Source: Phenylobacterium conjunctum (lineage in GTDB: Bacteria > Pseudomonadota > Alphaproteobacteria > Caulobacterales > Caulobacteraceae). Taken from it: 23,770 nt of DNA. The notes beneath the pieces were generated by a model. The model ran no database searches. It was not told the origin of the DNA and worked only from the letters and a program-made list of their open reading frames with translations. Made by a program: the position numbers and the translations under genes. The stretch covers positions 1 through 23,770 of the forward strand of contig NZ_JBHTLQ010000051.1 in NCBI RefSeq assembly GCF_042679085.1, given 5' to 3'. Every line of letters starts with the position of its first letter. The stretch's first letter is position 1. This document shows, in pieces, positions 22,855 to 23,770 of this stretch.

Positions 22855-22868
22855 TTGAAACTTATCAA
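22855..22868. promoter_or_regulatory. Fnr/Dnr-like box between tetR and moaA
   Basis: TTGAAACTTATCAA matches TTGAY-N4-RTCAA with one mismatch (fifth base). It lies 108 bases upstream of the moaA TTG and 113 bases upstream of the tetR ATG. Low-oxygen control of moaA would parallel the moaB box. No good -10 element is apparent at the standard distance. Confidence 0.45.
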
Positions 22869-22976
22869 GCGCCTGGCTGGCGCACTTGGGGCGCGGACGG
22901 GTTCTTTCGCCGCCAGCCGGGCGGTAGAAGGGGAGCATGACCGGCGCGTCCTTGCGCCGTTTCGGAGGCGGCTGGG

Positions 22977-23770
22977 TTGGACGCGCGCACGCAGGCTTTT
23001 GGCGGCCCCGCCCTGATCGACGGGTTCGGTCGCACGGTGACCTATCTGCGGGTCTCGGTCACGGACCGATGCGACCTGCGCTGCGTCTATTGCATGGCCG
23101 AGCACATGACCTTCCTGCCGAAGAAGGAGGTGCTGACCCTCGAGGAGCTGGACCGCATCGCCTCGGCCTTCGTGGGCTTAGGGGTGAGGAAGCTGCGGAT
23201 CACCGGCGGCGAGCCCCTGGTGCGCAAAGGCGTGATGGACCTGATCGGATCCCTGGGCCGTCACCTGAGGTCCGGCGCCCTGGACGAGCTGACCCTGACC
23301 ACCAACGGCACGCGCCTGACCGAGTTCGCGGACCAGCTGGCAGCTGCGGGCGTGCGGCGGGTCAATGTCTCGCTGGACACCCTGAAGCCCGAGCTGTTCC
23401 GCACCCTGACCCGCGGCGGCCAGCTCGCCCAGGTCATCGCCGGGATCGACGCGGCCCAGGCCGCCGGCCTGAAGGTCAAGATCAACGCCGTGGCGCTGAA
23501 GGATGACAACGCCGGCGAGCTGCCCGAGCTGATCGCCTGGGCCCATGGCCGGGGCTGCGACATGACCCTGATCGAGGCCATGCCCCTGGGCGAGATCGAG
23601 GTCGACCGCACCGACCAGTTCCTGTCGCTGAAGGACGTTCGCCGCGAGCTGGAGAGCTTCTGGACCCTCACCGACATCGACCACCAGACCGGTGGCCCGG
23701 CCCGCTATGTCCGCGTGGCCGAGACCGGCGGCCGGCTGGGCTTCATCACCCCGCTCAGCCATAACTTCTG
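22977..23770 (+). CDS. moaA: GTP 3',8-cyclase MoaA (partial, runs off the window)
   Basis: The first 264 codons of a radical SAM enzyme that performs the first step of molybdopterin synthesis from GTP. FGRTVTYLRVSVTDRCDLRC and VYCMAE hold the CxxxCxxC cluster ligands (C32, C36, C39). RITGGEPLVRKG follows, then TLTTNGTRL, NVSLDTLKPELF and EAMPLGEIE. The gene continues past 23770, so the C-terminal second cluster is not seen. The start is taken as TTG at 22977 with GGAGG (22964-22968) eight bases upstream. The frame is open only from 22941, with no ATG, and the next in-frame start, GTG at 23037, would remove conserved sequence. Divergent from tetR. Confidence 0.93.
   Translation, partial: MDARTQAFGGPALIDGFGRTVTYLRVSVTDRCDLRCVYCMAEHMTFLPKKEVLTLEELDRIASAFVGLGVRKLRITGGEPLVRKGVMDLIGSLGRHLRSGALDELTLTTNGTRLTEFADQLAAAGVRRVNVSLDTLKPELFRTLTRGGQLAQVIAGIDAAQAAGLKVKINAVALKDDNAGELPELIAWAHGRGCDMTLIEAMPLGEIEVDRTDQFLSLKDVRRELESFWTLTDIDHQTGGPARYVRVAETGGRLGFITPLSHNF

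Noticed and set aside
22937..23506. ATG-started 189-codon frame overlapping moaA in another phase
   Set aside because: It has a fair ribosome site, but the product is a low-complexity shadow; the conserved radical SAM sequence is in the TTG-started frame.

Overview
The window is GC-rich, densely coded DNA with strong third-position GC bias. It looks chromosomal and comes from an alphaproteobacterium, most likely Caulobacterales: there is an UrcA-like exported protein, and the MoaA and NarG sequences have an alphaproteobacterial feel. That placement is inference. I see no rRNA, tRNA, CRISPR array, insertion sequence or phage gene. The theme is anaerobic nitrate respiration and the molybdenum cofactor (Moco) supply it needs.

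Layout. (1) 1-1322: two small minus-strand hypothetical genes (one a zinc ribbon), a start-less coding remnant, and an UrcA-like secreted protein. (2) 1379-3179: moaB-moeA (Moco synthesis), translationally coupled. (3) 3198-7355: a short YtfE/DnrN-type di-iron protein (minus), then a class II B12-dependent ribonucleotide reductase and an NnrS membrane protein (both plus); together these fit NO stress and oxygen-free growth. (4) 7356-8604: a structured non-coding stretch, a cysteine-poor Crp/Fnr-family regulator on the minus strand, and an AT-rich promoter region. (5) 8605-22196: eleven co-directional genes with gaps of at most 16 nt, many with ATGA/GTGA overlaps: narK1, narK2, narG, narH, narJ, narI, a parvulin-type prolyl isomerase, an outer-membrane barrel, a hemerythrin, a beta-carbonic anhydrase and mobA. 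(6) 22142-23770: a minus-strand TetR regulator whose 3' end overlaps mobA, and divergent moaA, cut by the window edge.

How it fits together. MoaA, MoaB, MoeA and MobA build the bis-MGD cofactor for NarG. NarK1/NarK2 move nitrate in and nitrite out, NarGHI reduces nitrate at the quinol pool, and NarJ plus possibly the prolyl isomerase assemble it. The barrel could be the outer-membrane route. Two di-iron proteins and NnrS fit nitrosative stress, and NrdJ makes dNTPs without oxygen. Sequences matching TTGAY-N4-RTCAA perfectly or with one mismatch lie upstream of moaB, between the di-iron gene and nrdJ, upstream of nnrS, twice upstream of the Crp/Fnr gene, upstream of narK1, and between tetR and moaA. 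An eighth overlaps the nnrS stop codon. The simplest reading is one Fnr/Dnr-type regulon in which the regulator at 7531-8313 is both a member and a candidate controller.

Most worth a second look: the extended nar operon carrying a porin-like barrel, hemerythrin and carbonic anhydrase; the shared Fnr/Dnr box set; the prolyl isomerase's unexplained C-terminal half; and a possible Fnr/Dnr-controlled structured RNA at 7352-7524. I did not find a wholly unknown system.
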